This document shows positions 5,964-6,478 of a stretch of 6,478 nt of DNA, in pieces. The DNA is from Limisphaerales bacterium. GTDB lineage: Bacteria > Verrucomicrobiota > Verrucomicrobiia > Limisphaerales > UBA11358. The notes beneath the pieces were generated by a model that was given only the letters and a program-made list of their open reading frames with translations, was not told the DNA's origin and did no database searches. Every line of letters begins with the position of its first letter. The first letter of the stretch is position 1. A program made the position numbers and the translations under genes. The stretch is from NCBI GenBank assembly GCA_027451565.1, contig DAIDJC010000184.1, forward strand, positions 1 through 6,478. The letters are read 5' to 3'.

Positions 5964-6002
5964 AAAAGCCAAGACAGCTTTTTGAGAAAAGAAAGGCTGG
6001 CT
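5964..6002 (-). terminator. Possible terminator after the two-helix membrane protein
   Basis: On the minus strand AGCCA (5998-6002) pairs with TGGCT (5967-5971). A second short stem (CTTTT/AAAAG) lies inside, and TTTT follows at 5964-5967. It starts about 20 bases after the stop codon at 6021. The stem is broken and the T tract short. Confidence 0.3.
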
Positions 6003-6020
6003 GACGTTAATCTATTTTTG

Positions 6021-6395
6021 CTATTGACCGCTCACGCTAATGGGTGACCCTTTCACAGATGATACGATGCTTAATAAGCTTCCCGCAATAATCCAAAAAC
6101 ACAAAGTTTGTGATGCTTGATTAAAATGCCTCTGCCCATCTGACATATGGACATTTGCGTTTATGCTTATTTGAACAAACCCATTCACCAGTTTTTTTTG
6201 AAGCTCTTTATTTCCTGATTCTTCCGCTTGTAGAAATTTAATTTTATATTCCTCAAATGAAAAGTTGGTTTGCTTAATATATTCTGCGGATCTGTTTAAA
6301 GATTGCTGTTGAATAAAAATACTTCCTGATGCTGCAAGTATCACAAAACATTGAAGCAACAAGATGGCCTTTCGGTTGGAAAAGTGTTTTTTCAT
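6021..6395 (-). CDS. Small two-helix membrane protein, unknown, A+T-rich
   Basis: A 124-residue protein. A basic start (MKKHFSNRK) leads to a hydrophobic helix at about 10-28, a polar, charged and probably helical middle (29-95, with QTNFSFEEYKIKFLQAEES) and a second helix at 96-113. Both ends are then cytoplasmic and the middle is outside. The ATG at 6393-6395 has no strong Shine-Dalgarno, but the protein layout supports it. Codons are much more A+T-rich than in every other gene here, a sign of foreign origin. The last residues (VKGSPISVSGQ) come from the TGACCCTTTCAC repeat and the bases next to it, so the original C-terminus may have been replaced. I do not recognise the family. Confidence 0.65.
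   Translation of the reverse strand: MKKHFSNRKAILLLQCFVILAASGSIFIQQQSLNRSAEYIKQTNFSFEEYKIKFLQAEESGNKELQKKLVNGFVQISINANVHMSDGQRHFNQASQTLCFWIIAGSLLSIVSSVKGSPISVSGQ
6045..6056. repeat. Direct repeat copy TGACCCTTTCAC (b)
   Basis: Exact second copy of the 12-mer, inside the 3' end of the two-helix membrane protein gene, where it encodes VKGS. On the minus strand both copies read GTGAAAGGGTCA and are followed by similar bases ([GC]CC, then AT-rich). Confidence 0.55.
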
Positions 6396-6478
6396 TCTAT
6401 TTCAATTCATTAATAACCATACATCACAGGGGTCAGGGCGGCGCAACTTTTTTTCTGTAAAATCTTTTGGCGTCAAAC
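6396..6478. other. Right-edge noncoding stretch with GGGGTCAGGGCGG
   Basis: No gene start or complete frame is visible. GGGGTCAGG (6429-6437) resembles the heads of REP-like elements found around RAYT genes, and GGGGTCA is the inverse of TGACCCC at 5878-5884. A short minus-strand frame (6433-6477) enters from the window edge and could be the tail of another gene, but only 14 codons are visible. Confidence 0.3.

Overview
The window looks like a piece of a Verrucomicrobiota chromosome or metagenome contig, probably from the Pedosphaera/Limisphaerales side of that phylum. This rests on protein style, not on a marker gene. There is a seven-repeat GloVer-type protein. Two unrelated proteins share a C-terminal module of the form Y-x-LQT-[ST]-T...W...F-[YF]-R that is typical of large verrucomicrobial exported proteins. 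There is also a Pro/Ala-linked membrane-anchored carboxypeptidase-regulatory-like protein and a RAYT (REP-associated tyrosine transposase) fragment. No rRNA, tRNA, CRISPR array or complete insertion sequence is visible.

Layout, left to right. 1-1212 (+) is the 3' two thirds of a family GH44 beta-glycanase that begins outside the window. 1349-1714 (-) is a cysteine-rich, ferredoxin-like small protein converging on it. 1715-2028 has no gene but holds a four-tract G-quadruplex motif built on a TCCCAAC heptamer repeat, and a possible terminator. 2029-3462 (-) is the exported GloVer repeat protein, with a good extended -10 promoter at 3514-3542. 3607-3990 (+) is a coding-looking frame without a credible start, probably a decayed gene. 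4004-5607 (-) is a tightly packed pair: an anchored periplasmic Ig-like protein and a small polytopic membrane protein, joined by a GTGA stop/start overlap. The pair follows directly on a truncated RAYT transposase (5604-5795, -), again through a GTGA overlap. 6021-6395 (-) is an A+T-rich two-helix membrane protein whose last codons lie in a 12-base repeat also found upstream of the RAYT remnant.

The left part suits a heterotroph that exports polysaccharide-degrading enzymes and repeat proteins with a shared C-terminal module. The right part looks like accessory DNA shaped by RAYT/REP-like activity: a broken transposase, short repeats, a promoter that may now serve the downstream membrane pair, and an island of different base composition. 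I see no complete new defence or mobile system. The best leads are the shared export module, the RAYT-to-membrane-operon fusion point, and the uncharacterised anchored/polytopic protein pair.
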